From the NCBI RefSeq assembly GCF_937924975.1, contig NZ_CALEYG010000029.1:79787-143786 (forward strand): a stretch of DNA of 64,000 nucleotides, read 5' to 3'. Position numbers and translations under genes: made by a program. How positions within the stretch are numbered: position 1 is the stretch's first letter; each line of letters begins with the position of its first letter. The notes beneath the pieces were generated by a model. It had not been told where the DNA came from. It made no database searches and saw only the letters and a list, made by a program, of their open reading frames with translations. Of this stretch, positions 32,118-41,544 are shown piece by piece. The stretch is from an uncultured Stomatobaculum sp. (GTDB lineage: Bacteria > Bacillota > Clostridia > Lachnospirales > Lachnospiraceae).

Positions 32118-33197
32118 ATGGCACGCGTATTTAATTTCAGTGCCGGTCCGGCGGTACTTCCGGAGGAAGTGTTGCGGGAAGCGGCGGAAGAGATGCTCGA
32201 TTACAAGGGGACAGGCATGTCTGTGATGGAGATGAGCCACCGCTCCAAGATGTTTCAGGATATTCTGGATGACGCAGAGCAGGATTTTCGGGAGCTTCTC
32301 GGCGTGCCCGCAAACTATAAGGTGCTCTTTATTCAGGGCGGCGGCCATGTGCAGTTTGCGATGGTGCCGTTAAACCTCATGAAAAACCGCAAGGCGGAGT
32401 ACATTGTCACCGGACAGTGGGCAAAGAAGGCCATGCAGGAGGCCGCGCTCTATGGCGACGCGCGCGCTGTCGCGTCGAGTGAGGATAAGGTCTACAGTTA
32501 TATTCCGGACTGCACGGATCTGCCGATTCGGGCGGATGCGGACTACCTCTATTTCTGCAAAAACAATACGATATACGGAACAGTCTTCCATGAGACGCCG
32601 AATGCCAAGGGAAAGACCCTGGTTGCCGATGTCTCCTCCTGCTTCCTTTCGGCACCCGAGAAGATCACGGACTACGGGATTCTCTGGGGCGGCGTACAGA
32701 AGAATGTGGGACCGGCCGGTATGGCGATCGCAGTGGTGCGCGAGGATCTGATCGGAGACTGCCTGCCCGGCACACCGACCATGTTGCGCTATGAGACCTA
32801 CGCGGCACACGGCTCGCTCTACAACACACCGCCCTGCTACAACATTTACATCTGCGGCAAGGTGTTCCGCTGGATCAAGGAAATCGGCGGCCTCGCGGCC
32901 ATGCAGAAGCAGAACGAGGAGAAGGCGGCGTTGCTCTACGATTTCCTCGATCAGTCGAGGCTTTTCTCGAACCCGGTGCGGCGTGAAGACCGCTCTGTGA
33001 TGAACGTGACCTTTGTGACGGGCAATGCGGCGCTCGACAAGAAGTTTGTCGAGGAGGCAAAGGCCGCGGGTCTTGAGAATCTGAAGGGACACCGGACAGT
33101 CGGCGGCATGCGCGCAAGTCTCTATAACGCAATGCCGAAGGAGGGTGTGCAGCGCCTCGTCGACTTTATGGCGGCATTCGAGAAGCGGGAGGCCTGA
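32118..33197 (+). CDS. serC: Phosphoserine aminotransferase
   Basis: 359 residues starting MARVFNFSAGPAVLPEEVL, AGGAGAAAGG just upstream. PLP enzyme converting 3-phosphohydroxypyruvate to phosphoserine. The SerC signature region FNFSAGPA, MEMSHRSKMF, FIQGGGH and the PLP Lys in GGVQKNVGPAG are seen, and SLYNAMPKEGVQ at the C-terminus. Followed by serA after three bases. Confidence 0.96.
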   Translation: MARVFNFSAGPAVLPEEVLREAAEEMLDYKGTGMSVMEMSHRSKMFQDILDDAEQDFRELLGVPANYKVLFIQGGGHVQFAMVPLNLMKNRKAEYIVTGQWAKKAMQEAALYGDARAVASSEDKVYSYIPDCTDLPIRADADYLYFCKNNTIYGTVFHETPNAKGKTLVADVSSCFLSAPEKITDYGILWGGVQKNVGPAGMAIAVVREDLIGDCLPGTPTMLRYETYAAHGSLYNTPPCYNIYICGKVFRWIKEIGGLAAMQKQNEEKAALLYDFLDQSRLFSNPVRREDRSVMNVTFVTGNAALDKKFVEEAKAAGLENLKGHRTVGGMRASLYNAMPKEGVQRLVDFMAAFEKREA

Positions 33198-33200
33198 GTT

Positions 33201-34370
33201 ATGTTTCACATTTATCGGAAGAATGCGATTTCGGAGGAGGGCTTACAGAGCCTGCTCCCGCATTTTGCGCTGACCGACGCGCAGGGAGAGGCAGAGGGCA
33301 TTCTGGTGCGCTCTGCGGATATGCACGAGGAGAAACTCGGCGCGGCGACCCTCGCCGTTGCGCGCGCGGGCGCGGGTGTCAATAACATTCCCCTGGAGCG
33401 CTTTGCCGAGGAAGGGATTGTCGTCTTTAATACCCCGGGGGCCAATGCAAACAGCGTCAAGGAGCTTGTGCTTTGCGGCCTTTTGCTCGCCGCACGCAAT
33501 GTGCTCCCGGCGGTCGAATGGCTGCGGGAAAAGCAGGGCGAGGCTGACATCGCAAAAGTCGCCGAGCAGGGGAAAAAGCAGTTTGTCGGCACGGAAATTC
33601 GGGGCAAAAAGCTCGGCGTCATCGGCCTCGGCGCAATCGGCGCGGAAGTCGCGAATGCGGCGGTTGCGCTCGGTATGGAGGTTTACGGCTACGATCCCTA
33701 CCTCTCGGTGAACGGCGCCTGGAGAATCACGAAAGAGGCGCGCCATGCGACTTCTCTCGAGGAACTCTGCAGGCAGTGCGATTACATCACGATTCATGTC
33801 CCGCTGACCGACAAGAACCCCGGCATGATAGGCGAAAAAGAAATCGCGGTGATGAAGGAAGGTGTGGTCTTCCTCAACTTTTCGCGCGACAAGCTGGTCG
33901 ATGAGCAGGCAATGGGGCGGGCGCTCGAGAGCGGCAAGGTGCGGCTCTATGTGACCGACTTTGCGAATCCGCTCTCCATGACCTTTCCGCAGGCCATTGT
34001 GACGCCGCATCTCGGCGCTTCGACCGAAGAGGCCGAGGATCACTGCGCGGTCATGGCGGTCAAGGAGCTCATGGACTACCTCGACAACGGCAACATTCGC
34101 AATTCCGTGAACTATCCCGATTGCGACATGGGCGTTCCGACAGGCGCACAGCGCATTGCGCTGCTCCACAAGAATGTGCCGAACATGATAGGTCAGATCA
34201 GCAGTATGCTGGCAAAGCAAAACATCAACATCGACAATATGACAAACAAAAGTCGCGGCGCGTATGCCTATACGCTTCTGGACCTTGAGACCCGTCTCAC
34301 GGCAGAGGATGAGGCGGCCCTCAGAGCCATTCCGGGTGTGATACGTTTCCGCGCGGTGACAGGAGGCTGA
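33201..34370 (+). CDS. serA: D-3-phosphoglycerate dehydrogenase
   Basis: 389 residues. NAD-dependent first step of serine synthesis. The NAD-binding segment LGVIGLGAIGAEVANAA, the catalytic-domain VPLTDKNPGMIGEKEI, and the His region PHLGASTEEAEDH are visible. A short C-terminal ACT domain (NMIGQISSMLAKQNINIDNM) allows feedback control by serine. Coupled to serC upstream and DUF1015 downstream. Confidence 0.95.
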   Translation: MFHIYRKNAISEEGLQSLLPHFALTDAQGEAEGILVRSADMHEEKLGAATLAVARAGAGVNNIPLERFAEEGIVVFNTPGANANSVKELVLCGLLLAARNVLPAVEWLREKQGEADIAKVAEQGKKQFVGTEIRGKKLGVIGLGAIGAEVANAAVALGMEVYGYDPYLSVNGAWRITKEARHATSLEELCRQCDYITIHVPLTDKNPGMIGEKEIAVMKEGVVFLNFSRDKLVDEQAMGRALESGKVRLYVTDFANPLSMTFPQAIVTPHLGASTEEAEDHCAVMAVKELMDYLDNGNIRNSVNYPDCDMGVPTGAQRIALLHKNVPNMIGQISSMLAKQNINIDNMTNKSRGAYAYTLLDLETRLTAEDEAALRAIPGVIRFRAVTGG

Positions 34371-34371
34371 T

Positions 34372-35634
34372 ATGGCAGAGGTCAAGGCGTTTTGCGCCCT
34401 TCGTCCGAACGAAAAGCAGGCGGCGGAGGTTGCGGCGCTTCCCTATGATGTCTACACGAGAGAGGAAGCAAGAGCTGCGGTGCAGGGACACCCGTTTTCC
34501 TTTCTGAATATTGATCGCCCGGAGACCCAGTTTCCGGAGGACTGCGATATGTACGCGCAGGAAGTCTATGAGAAGGCGCGGGACATGCTGCGGGAGCAGA
34601 CCGCAGCGGGCATCTATGTGCGCGAGGAGCAGCCGGTCTACTACTTCTATGAGCTGACGGTCGAGAGCGGTGTGCTCGCGCCGCTCTTACAGGGACACAG
34701 CCAGACCGGTGTGGTCGCCTGCTCGTCGGTTGACGACTATCTGAATCAGGTGGTCCGGAAGCACGAGAATACGAGAGAGGAAAAGGAGCAGGATCGCATT
34801 CGCCATGTGGACATCATGAATGCGCAGACCGGCCCGATTTTTCTGACCTACCGCGGTACGGAGGCCTTAAAAGCCTGCGAGAAGCGCGCCAAGCAGCAGC
34901 CGCCGCTCTATGACTTTGTGAGTGAGGACGGTATCCGCCACCGCGTGTGGCGCGTCGCTGATCCGGCGGAGGTAGAAGCGATTACCGAGGGCTTCCGCGA
35001 GGTGCCGACCACCTATATTGCGGACGGTCATCACCGTGCGGCGTCGGCGGTTAAGGTCGCGCTGAAGCGGCGTGCGGAGCACCCGGATTACAAGGGCACG
35101 GAGGAGTTCAACTACTTCCTCTCGGTGTTATTCCCGGAGGAGGAACTCCGGATTCTCCCCTATAATCGCGTGGTCGCCGATTTAAACGGCGAGAGCCCCG
35201 CAGATTTGCTGCTCGCGCTCGATCAGGCATTCACGATACGCGACAACGGCGAGACCGTGCCGACGCCCGGCAAAAAAGGCGAAGTCGGCATGTATCTCGA
35301 CGGTCACTGGTATGCGCTCTGCGTGCGCGAAGAGCTGCGCGAGGAGGACCCGGTCGAGGGACTCGATGTCTCCTTCCTGCAGAATCTTGTGCTTTCCCCG
35401 CTGCTTGGCATCGAGGACCCGAGAACCTCGGAGCGAATTCGCTTCATCGGCGGCATTCGCGGCAGCGAAGAATTAAAGCGGCTGGTCGATCAAAAGGGCG
35501 GCGTGGCCTTCCTCATGTATCCGACGCAGATGGAAGAGCTGCTCTCGGTCGCGGACGCGGGGCTTCTGATGCCGCCGAAATCCACCTGGTTTGAGCCGAA
35601 GCTTCGGAGCGGTCTTTTCATTCACACATTGTGA
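34372..35634 (+). CDS. DUF1015 family protein
   Basis: 420 residues, starting MAEVKAFCALRPNEKQAAEV with the family pattern LPYDVYTREEARA, FLNIDRPE and YIADGHHRAASAVK. The HHR-type motif suggests a catalytic or metal site, but no activity is established. DUF1015 genes often follow serA/serC in Clostridia, which fits a role near serine metabolism. Starts two bases after serA. Confidence 0.9.
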   Translation: MAEVKAFCALRPNEKQAAEVAALPYDVYTREEARAAVQGHPFSFLNIDRPETQFPEDCDMYAQEVYEKARDMLREQTAAGIYVREEQPVYYFYELTVESGVLAPLLQGHSQTGVVACSSVDDYLNQVVRKHENTREEKEQDRIRHVDIMNAQTGPIFLTYRGTEALKACEKRAKQQPPLYDFVSEDGIRHRVWRVADPAEVEAITEGFREVPTTYIADGHHRAASAVKVALKRRAEHPDYKGTEEFNYFLSVLFPEEELRILPYNRVVADLNGESPADLLLALDQAFTIRDNGETVPTPGKKGEVGMYLDGHWYALCVREELREEDPVEGLDVSFLQNLVLSPLLGIEDPRTSERIRFIGGIRGSEELKRLVDQKGGVAFLMYPTQMEELLSVADAGLLMPPKSTWFEPKLRSGLFIHTL

Positions 35635-35648
35635 CGGATCGGATTTCT

Positions 35649-36134
35649 ATGACGAAGCAGGAATTTTTAGACGAACTGGCACTGCGCCTCCGCGAGGAGG
35701 GTGCGGAGCGTCTGGTCGCGGAAAATGTGGATTATTACCGCAGTTATATCGATGAAGAGGTCGCAAAAGGGCGGCGCGAAGAAGAAGTGCTTTCCGAGCT
35801 CGGAAACCCCGCGCTGATTGCGCGATCCATTCTGGATGCTGCGGGCTACCGGGTGGACGGTATTCCGGATCGGAATCCGGACGGTGACCTCGGTGAAAAC
35901 GCGGGTAGCTATTACCGGACACAGAGCGAGGAGAGAGAAGGACAGGAAGACCGGAATATCCATGTCGAAGTGCGGCAGGTGAATTCCTGGATTGCAGGGA
36001 TTCTGTTTCTTCTCTTTGTCGTGCTTCTGGTGCTCGCCGTTTTGGGCTTTATCATCTGGGCGGCGCCCGTTATTTTGGCGTTGTTGCTACTTAGCTTTAT
36101 GTACCGCGCGCTGATAAGTTTTTTTCAGCGCTGA
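35649..36134 (+). CDS. HAAS/DUF1700-type membrane protein
   Basis: 161 residues from ATG 35649 (a GTG at 35631 overlapping the previous stop is the alternative). The N-terminal ~50 residues (MTKQEFLDELALRLR ... VLSELGNPALIARSIL) form the HAAS helical domain seen in DUF1700 proteins, which often accompany PadR regulators. Two hydrophobic segments lie at the C-terminus (WIAGILFLLFVVLLVLAVLG and VILALLLLSFMY). Function unknown; here it links the serine genes to the bactofilin genes. Confidence 0.8.
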   Translation: MTKQEFLDELALRLREEGAERLVAENVDYYRSYIDEEVAKGRREEEVLSELGNPALIARSILDAAGYRVDGIPDRNPDGDLGENAGSYYRTQSEEREGQEDRNIHVEVRQVNSWIAGILFLLFVVLLVLAVLGFIIWAAPVILALLLLSFMYRALISFFQR

Positions 36135-36168
36135 ACCTACCAACAGAGCGATAGAAGGAGGAGAGGAC

Positions 36169-36615
36169 ATGTTTAGTTCAAAGAGCAAGACAGAGCCGGT
36201 CACACCCGTGTCCGGGAATAAGATCGACACCATTATCGGCGATAAGACGCGGGTAGAGGGTACGCTGCACACCCAGGACACAACGAGAATCGACGGTCGC
36301 ATCAAGGGAGAGGCGATTTCCGACGGCTATCTCATCATCGGCGAAAACGGCTATGTGGAGGGGGATGTCCGGAGCGAAAACATGCTGATTGCAGGAACCG
36401 TGCAGGGCAATATTTTTGTGCGGGAGCGCCTTGAGGTCACGGAGAGCGGTAAGATTATCGGTGATATCACGACCAAGTCTCTGGTGATTGCGGAGGGCGC
36501 ATCCTTCGCCGGAAAGTGCACCATGACCTCGCTGCAGAAGGTACAGACGGGCGAGCAAAAGGAGGCAGAGAAGCATGTTGCGGAAGCGAACCGGAAGGCC
36601 CCGGAGACAAAGTAA
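36169..36615 (+). CDS. Bactofilin
   Basis: 148 residues with the right-handed beta-helix bactofilin core (IIGDKTRVEGTLHTQDTTRI, DGRIKGEAISDGYLIIGENG, TVQGNIFVRERLEVTESG) and flexible charged ends. Bactofilins polymerise without nucleotide at the membrane and position cell-wall enzymes. The next gene, a membrane-anchored NlpC/P60 protein, starts 41 bp before this gene stops, so the pair is probably made together and acts together. Confidence 0.92.
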   Translation: MFSSKSKTEPVTPVSGNKIDTIIGDKTRVEGTLHTQDTTRIDGRIKGEAISDGYLIIGENGYVEGDVRSENMLIAGTVQGNIFVRERLEVTESGKIIGDITTKSLVIAEGASFAGKCTMTSLQKVQTGEQKEAEKHVAEANRKAPETK

Positions 36616-37726
36616 GAAGGACACGGGTTTTACCTTGCTGCTGCTCTCAAACAGCGAGAAAAAACCCGTGCAGTTCCAGCTTCCGCCTCTCTTTTTCAAA
36701 GGCCTGTTGACGGTTACGTTACTTCTCATCGGTCTGACCGGCTACGGGCTCATTTCGGCGGCACTCTTAAAACCGGTGGCACGCCAGAAAGTCGTGCTTG
36801 AGCAGGAGATTGCGCAGCTTCGCGCGGAGCAAGACAAAATACGCTCGGAGAACCAGAACCTGCGGGCCTACAGCGCGCAGCAGGACAAGGAGATGCAGAA
36901 CCTGCAGGAAGTTTCCGCCGAAATCAAGAACAACATCGAAAATCTGCAGGGCAGAGACAGTGAGATTCGCGGAAAGCTCGGTCTTCCGGCAGAGAGCAGC
37001 GCGGCGGAGAGCAGTGCTTCCGGAAGCGGTGAGACAGCGGAGACGCAGGCGAGCGAGACGCCGGTCGGCGAGGCAAAGACCACGGAGGATTTACAGCCTC
37101 TCATGCTCGGCGACGCCGGCGAGTCCGATATTTACGACACGACCGCGGGAACACCGGCAGAGAACATTTTGCAGCGGGAGAGCAATATTCAGCTCTCGGT
37201 GCTGATGGGCGCGCGCCAGCGGCGTAACACCATGCAGCTCGCGGCGGAGTTGGAGCAGTCACGCGCCATGCTCTCCGAGGCCTCCGATAACTATGACCAG
37301 TACGAGGGTGTGATTCGCTCGCAGGAATTCCAGGAGGAACAGCGGAGAGAGCGGGCCACACAGCGGCGCCAGAGCATTCGCGCCTATGCGCTGTCCTTCC
37401 TCGGCGGCCGCTATGTCTGGGGCGGTGAGAATCCCTATTCCGGTGTGGACTGCTCAGGCTTTACGCGATACATTCTGAGCCATGCGGGCGGCGTGTACAT
37501 CAACCGCACGGCGGCGGAGCAGGCACAGCAGGGCAGAGAAGTCTCGATTGACGAGGCAAAGCCCGGCGATCTGATTTTTTACAGCAACGGCAGCCGCGTG
37601 AATCATGTCGCGATGTACATCGGCGACGGCAGAGTGGTGCACGCCTCGAATGAGAGAAACGGCATTATGGTATCGCGCTGGGATTACCGCACACCGGTTC
37701 ATATCCGGAATATGATCGGCGAGTAA
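36575..37726 (+). CDS. Membrane-anchored NlpC/P60 peptidoglycan hydrolase with coiled coil
   Basis: 383 residues from ATG 36575, preceded by AGGAGG inside the bactofilin gene. A transmembrane helix (LLTVTLLLIGLTGYGLISAALL, about 43-64) is followed by a coiled coil (~70-130), an Ser/Glu-rich linker and a C40 peptidase domain (~275-383) with catalytic Cys in GVDCSGFTRYI, His in VNHVAMYIGDG and the third polar residue at HASNER. Such enzymes cut peptide stems of peptidoglycan. Bactofilin operons elsewhere usually carry an M23 peptidase, so the C40 partner is a variant. Confidence 0.9.
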   Translation: MLRKRTGRPRRQSKKDTGFTLLLLSNSEKKPVQFQLPPLFFKGLLTVTLLLIGLTGYGLISAALLKPVARQKVVLEQEIAQLRAEQDKIRSENQNLRAYSAQQDKEMQNLQEVSAEIKNNIENLQGRDSEIRGKLGLPAESSAAESSASGSGETAETQASETPVGEAKTTEDLQPLMLGDAGESDIYDTTAGTPAENILQRESNIQLSVLMGARQRRNTMQLAAELEQSRAMLSEASDNYDQYEGVIRSQEFQEEQRRERATQRRQSIRAYALSFLGGRYVWGGENPYSGVDCSGFTRYILSHAGGVYINRTAAEQAQQGREVSIDEAKPGDLIFYSNGSRVNHVAMYIGDGRVVHASNERNGIMVSRWDYRTPVHIRNMIGE

Positions 37727-37754
37727 CAGCGCTGTAACATATCTGTAACAATTT

Positions 37755-37797
37755 AAAGAGAATCCTGTGCGTTTGTTCGCACGGGATTCTCTTTTTT
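37755..37797 (+). terminator. Terminator of the ser-bactofilin-NlpC operon
   Basis: AAAGAGAATCCTGTGCG (37755-37771) pairs with CGCACGGGATTCTCTTT from 37778 (one G-U), six-base loop, T-run. Confidence 0.88.
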
Positions 37798-37861
37798 GAC
37801 GCACGGAGAACCGTGGGTTTCCGTGAGAGCGAAAGCCAATTGTAAACATTTTGTAAAAAAC

Positions 37862-37890
37862 TTGACGCGAGAGTCCCGCCGGAGTATACT
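37862..37890 (+). promoter_or_regulatory. Promoter of the second NlpC/P60 gene
   Basis: TTGACG (37862-37867), 17-bp spacer, TATACT (37885-37890). Confidence 0.8.
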
Positions 37891-38000
37891 GGCCAATGTA
37901 ATAATTCCGTAACAAGTAAGGAATTGTTCCGTAATAAGAACAAGAAAAGAGTATGAGAGAGCGTCCAAGACGACTAAGCTTTTACACGGAGGGACAATCG

Positions 38001-38588
38001 ATGAATCGTTTTAAAGGATATCTTGCAATGGCGGCACTTGCTTCTGTTATTTCCGCGGGTAGCGCAATGACTTCGATGGCGAGCACCAAGGTCACGAAGA
38101 ACACGGCAGCCTGGGTCGAAGAGGCAAAGAAGCAGGAAGAGGAAGCAAAGGCTGCGGAAGAGGCAAAGGCAGCGGAGGAAGCGGCGGCAGCCGCGGCGGC
38201 AGAGGCAGCGGCTGCACAGAAGACAAGTACCCGTCAGCAGGTGGTTGACTACGCGCTCTCGTTTGTCGGCGGCCGCTATGTCTGGGGCGGCACGGATCCG
38301 CATAGCGGTGTGGATTGTTCGGGCTTTACGCGCTACATCTTAAGCCACGCGGGCGGCGTTTCGATCAGCCGCAGCTCGGCGGAGCAGGCCGGTGAGGGCA
38401 GAACCGTGACGGCAGACAGCATGCAGCCGGGCGACCTGCTCTTCTATTCCAAGGGCGGCGGTGTGAACCATGTCGCCATGTACATCGGCAACGGCCAGGT
38501 GGTGCATGCCTCCTCTTCGAAGACCGGCATCATTGTTTCGGCCTGGAATTACAGAACGCCCGTGCGTATTGCGAGCTATCTCGATTAA
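38001..38588 (+). CDS. Secreted NlpC/P60 hydrolase, small form
   Basis: 195 residues from ATG 38001 (GGAGGGA upstream). Signal peptide (GSAMTSMAS), an Ala/Glu/Lys-rich helical linker (~36-75) and a C40 domain nearly identical over its core to that of the preceding hydrolase: YVWGGTDPHSGVDCSGFTRY, VNHVAMYIGNGQVVHASS. Recent duplication of the hydrolase domain is likely. Own promoter. Confidence 0.92.
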   Translation: MNRFKGYLAMAALASVISAGSAMTSMASTKVTKNTAAWVEEAKKQEEEAKAAEEAKAAEEAAAAAAAEAAAAQKTSTRQQVVDYALSFVGGRYVWGGTDPHSGVDCSGFTRYILSHAGGVSISRSSAEQAGEGRTVTADSMQPGDLLFYSKGGGVNHVAMYIGNGQVVHASSSKTGIIVSAWNYRTPVRIASYLD

Positions 38589-38634
38589 TTAACATTTGTC
38601 GTTAAAAAATAAAGAAATCATAAAGATTAGAACG

Positions 38635-38663
38635 TTGACTTTGCCGATAGCGCCACCTATACT
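38635..38663 (+). promoter_or_regulatory. Promoter of the third NlpC/P60 gene
   Basis: TTGACT (38635-38640), 17-bp spacer, TATACT (38658-38663). Confidence 0.8.
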
Positions 38664-38747
38664 GAACTTATATTTGCAACAGATTGCAACATCTTCGTAA
38701 TAACTATCGATATTCGGGGGAATCATCAGATATAGGGGGACACTGCT

Positions 38748-39611
38748 GTGAAAAAGAAATTGGGAGTTTGTGCGGCTCTGGTCATCTGTGCATCGATTGC
38801 GGCGACTGCGCCGGCATTTGCCGCAAAGGACGATGCGATTTTTGTCGAGGCTCTTGACCAGAGCAGCGGAAGCGGAGCAGAGGGCGGCGAGGTCAACGGT
38901 CTTGTGCCGGAGTTTCACGCCGAGGAAGCGGAAGCTTCCGACAGCGAGGGCAGCGAGCGCGTGGAGTCCGCGGTGATCGGCGACATGAAGCCGGTCAAGC
39001 CGGTGGAGGCAGTCGAGGAGAAGAACGAGAGTCTCTCCAACACGTCGGCTGCGATTGTGCGCCAGGGCGTGTCCAGCAAGTCGGAGACCGAGAAGGCACA
39101 GAAGTCCGACAGCAGTGCGGGACCGAACGGCAAAATCAAGGCGAAGCTTAGCGGCAACAGTTCGGATCCGGTGACGGCGCAGTCCAAGACTTCGGGCGGC
39201 GCCGGCAAGAACTCCACGGACTGGAGCAAGGTCAGCAAGCTCAGAAAGGCCATCGTCAGCTACGCAAAGAGCCTCGAGGGAAGCCGTTATGTGTACGGCG
39301 GCATCGATCCGAAGTCCGGTATAGACTGCTCGGGTCTCATCATGCACGTGATGCGCGAACAGGCCGGCATCGACTTGGATCACTATTCGGCATCGCAGGC
39401 GACCGAGGGCGTCGAGGTCAGCGCAGACCAGATGCGTCCGGGCGACATCATCGCTTACGATGGACAGCCGCGCGACGGCAAGGTCAATCACATCGCGATT
39501 TACATCGGCGACGGCAAGGCGATTCACGCAAGAGGCAAGAAAGAGGGCGTGCAGATTACCGCTTGGGATTACGCGACCCCGCTTGCGATTCGCAATGTGA
39601 TCGGCGACTGA
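38748..39611 (+). CDS. Secreted NlpC/P60 hydrolase, long-linker form
   Basis: 287 residues from GTG 38748 (AGGGGGA upstream). Signal peptide ends in APAFAAK. A ~130-residue Ser/Glu/Lys-rich disordered linker precedes the C40 domain (~165-287): YVYGGIDPKSGIDCSGLIMH, VNHIAIYIGDGKAIHARG. It is more divergent than the two upstream paralogues. Three C40 enzymes in a row point to specialised wall remodelling. Confidence 0.92.
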   Translation: MKKKLGVCAALVICASIAATAPAFAAKDDAIFVEALDQSSGSGAEGGEVNGLVPEFHAEEAEASDSEGSERVESAVIGDMKPVKPVEAVEEKNESLSNTSAAIVRQGVSSKSETEKAQKSDSSAGPNGKIKAKLSGNSSDPVTAQSKTSGGAGKNSTDWSKVSKLRKAIVSYAKSLEGSRYVYGGIDPKSGIDCSGLIMHVMREQAGIDLDHYSASQATEGVEVSADQMRPGDIIAYDGQPRDGKVNHIAIYIGDGKAIHARGKKEGVQITAWDYATPLAIRNVIGD

Positions 39612-39629
39612 GTCAAACAATCGAATTTG

Positions 39630-39664
39630 AAAAATCCGTCAGTTGCAGCTGACGGATTTTTTTG
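39630..39664 (+). terminator. Intrinsic terminator
   Basis: AAAATCCGTCAG pairs with CTGACGGATTTT (39649-39660), six-base loop, T-run. Confidence 0.88.
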
Positions 39665-39731
39665 GCTGAAAATCACCGCATTCAACGAGCTTCGGCTTGC
39701 AGTGGCTTCCTTTTTCGCGTACACTTTTCCT

Positions 39732-40916
39732 ATGAAGATGACATATACATTGACGGCGCCCTGCCACTTCGGCTTAGAGGCGGTCTTAAAGCGGGAAATT
39801 ACAAATCTGGGTTACGAAATCAAAGCGGTCGATAACGGCAAGGTGAGTTTCCTCGGCGATGCCGAGGCGATTGCGCGCGCCAATTTATGGCTCCGGACCG
39901 CAGAGCGCGTGCTCCTGGAAATCGGGCGCTTCCGGGCGACCAGTTACGAAGAGCTGTTTCAGGGCACACTCGTGCTGCCCTTCGGAGACTTTCTGCCGAA
40001 GGACGGAAAGTTCTGGGTCACCAAGGCGACTTCGGTGGATTCTAAGCTCTTTTCGCCCTCGGACATCCAGTCTGTCATGAAGAAGGCAATGGTGCGCTCC
40101 ATGGAGCGCTACTACGGCGCTGTGCCCTTCCTTGAGAACGGCGAGAGCTTCCCCTTCCGCGTGAGCATTCAGAAGGACGTGGTGACGGTTTCGCTCGACA
40201 CGAGCGGCATCTCGCTGCATAAGCGCGGTTACCGCACGGAGACGGCGCGCGCGCCGATTACCGAGACCCTCGCGGCGGCGTTGTTACTTTTGACACCCTG
40301 GCACGCCGACCGCATTCTCGCGGATCCGTTCTGCGGCAGCGGCACCTTCCTAATTGAGGCAGCGATGATGGCGTCCAATATGGCACCAGGCATGAACCGC
40401 GAATTCTTAAGTCAGACTTGGGAGCATCTGATTCCAAAGAAGGTCTGGTACCGCAGTTTTGACGAGGCACAGGAGCTTCTGATTCCGCAACCCGAGACCG
40501 ATCTTCAAGGCTATGACATCGACGGCGGCGTGATACGCCGCGCGAAAATCAATGCGGAGCAGGCGGGGGTCAGCGAGTTGATTCACTTCCAGGAGCGGGA
40601 TGTCTCGCAGTTCAGCCACGCAAAGAAATACGGCTTCATCGTGACCAATCCGCCCTACGGTGCGCGTCTCATGGGAGAGAGCAGCGAGTCAGAGGCGGTT
40701 GCGGCGCTCTACCGCACCCTCGGCGAGCGCTTCCGCGCGTTGCAGGACTGGTCGCTCTATCTGATCACGGCCTTTCCGGACGCCGAAAAATGTATCGGCA
40801 GAAAGGCGGATAAGAACCGTAAGATTTATAACGGCATGATGAAGACCTATTTTTACCAGTTCCTCGGCAAGAAGCCGCCGAAGCGCGAGAGGCGCGAAGA
40901 GAAGCAGGGGGAGTGA
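39732..40916 (+). CDS. THUMP-domain 23S rRNA (guanine-N2) methyltransferase, YpsC/RlmL-like
   Basis: 394 residues from ATG 39732. N-terminal THUMP RNA-binding part (APCHFGLEAVLKREITNLGY), then a Rossmann methyltransferase with LADPFCGSGTFLIEAAMMA, GYDIDGGVIRRAKINAEQAG and the catalytic VTNPPYGARL. It modifies a guanine of 23S rRNA with S-adenosylmethionine (family knowledge). Last residues are basic. The ITPase gene follows after one base. Confidence 0.92.
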   Translation: MKMTYTLTAPCHFGLEAVLKREITNLGYEIKAVDNGKVSFLGDAEAIARANLWLRTAERVLLEIGRFRATSYEELFQGTLVLPFGDFLPKDGKFWVTKATSVDSKLFSPSDIQSVMKKAMVRSMERYYGAVPFLENGESFPFRVSIQKDVVTVSLDTSGISLHKRGYRTETARAPITETLAAALLLLTPWHADRILADPFCGSGTFLIEAAMMASNMAPGMNREFLSQTWEHLIPKKVWYRSFDEAQELLIPQPETDLQGYDIDGGVIRRAKINAEQAGVSELIHFQERDVSQFSHAKKYGFIVTNPPYGARLMGESSESEAVAALYRTLGERFRALQDWSLYLITAFPDAEKCIGRKADKNRKIYNGMMKTYFYQFLGKKPPKRERREEKQGE

Positions 40917-40917
40917 G

Positions 40918-41538
40918 ATGCAAGAGATTATTTTCGCGACGGGAAATGAGAATAAAATGCGGGAGATCCGGGAAATTTTCGAGGGTCTTCCCTTTGTGAT
41001 TCACTCGCTCAAAGAGGCGGGTCTGGTCTCGGACCCGGAGGAGAACGGCGCGACCTTTGCGGAAAATGCTTTTATTAAGGCAGAGGCTGTGCACGCGCTG
41101 CGCCCCGATGCGATTGTGATGTCGGATGACTCCGGCCTCTCGGTCGACTATCTGAACGGCGAACCGGGTGTCTTTTCGGCGCGCTGGCTCGGACGCGATA
41201 CCTCGTATGCTGAGAAGAATGCGGAACTGATTCGTCGCCTCGAGGGCGTCGAAGGGAATGCGCGGAGCGCCCGCTTTACCGCAGCGATTGCCTGCATTCT
41301 CCCGGACGGCACCCGGCTTCTCACCGAAGCGCATATGGAAGGACAAATTGCGAAGGCACCGGCGGGCGAAAACGGCTTCGGCTATGACCCCATCCTCTAC
41401 CTGCCGGAATACGGGAAATGCTCGGCGGAGCTCAGTGACCGGGAGAAAAACGCAATCAGCCACCGCGGCAAGGCCTTGCGGCAGATGCAGGAAAAACTGC
41501 GGAGCATCTACGCCGACGCCACGGGCGGAAGGGCATAA
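40918..41538 (+). CDS. rdgB: XTP/dITP diphosphatase (RdgB/HAM1)
   Basis: 206 residues. The enzyme removes non-canonical purine nucleotides (dITP, XTP). Family motifs: FATGNENKMREI, SDDSGLSVDYLNGEPGVFSARW, GENGFGYDPILY and the C-terminal SHRGKALRQM. Operon with the rRNA methyltransferase. Confidence 0.95.
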   Translation: MQEIIFATGNENKMREIREIFEGLPFVIHSLKEAGLVSDPEENGATFAENAFIKAEAVHALRPDAIVMSDDSGLSVDYLNGEPGVFSARWLGRDTSYAEKNAELIRRLEGVEGNARSARFTAAIACILPDGTRLLTEAHMEGQIAKAPAGENGFGYDPILYLPEYGKCSAELSDREKNAISHRGKALRQMQEKLRSIYADATGGRA

Positions 41539-41544
41539 TTCGGA

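Noticed and set aside
38001..39611. Tandem NlpC/P60 genes as phage endolysin module
   Set aside because: They have signal peptides and separate promoters, and no phage genes are near; they are chromosomal wall hydrolases.
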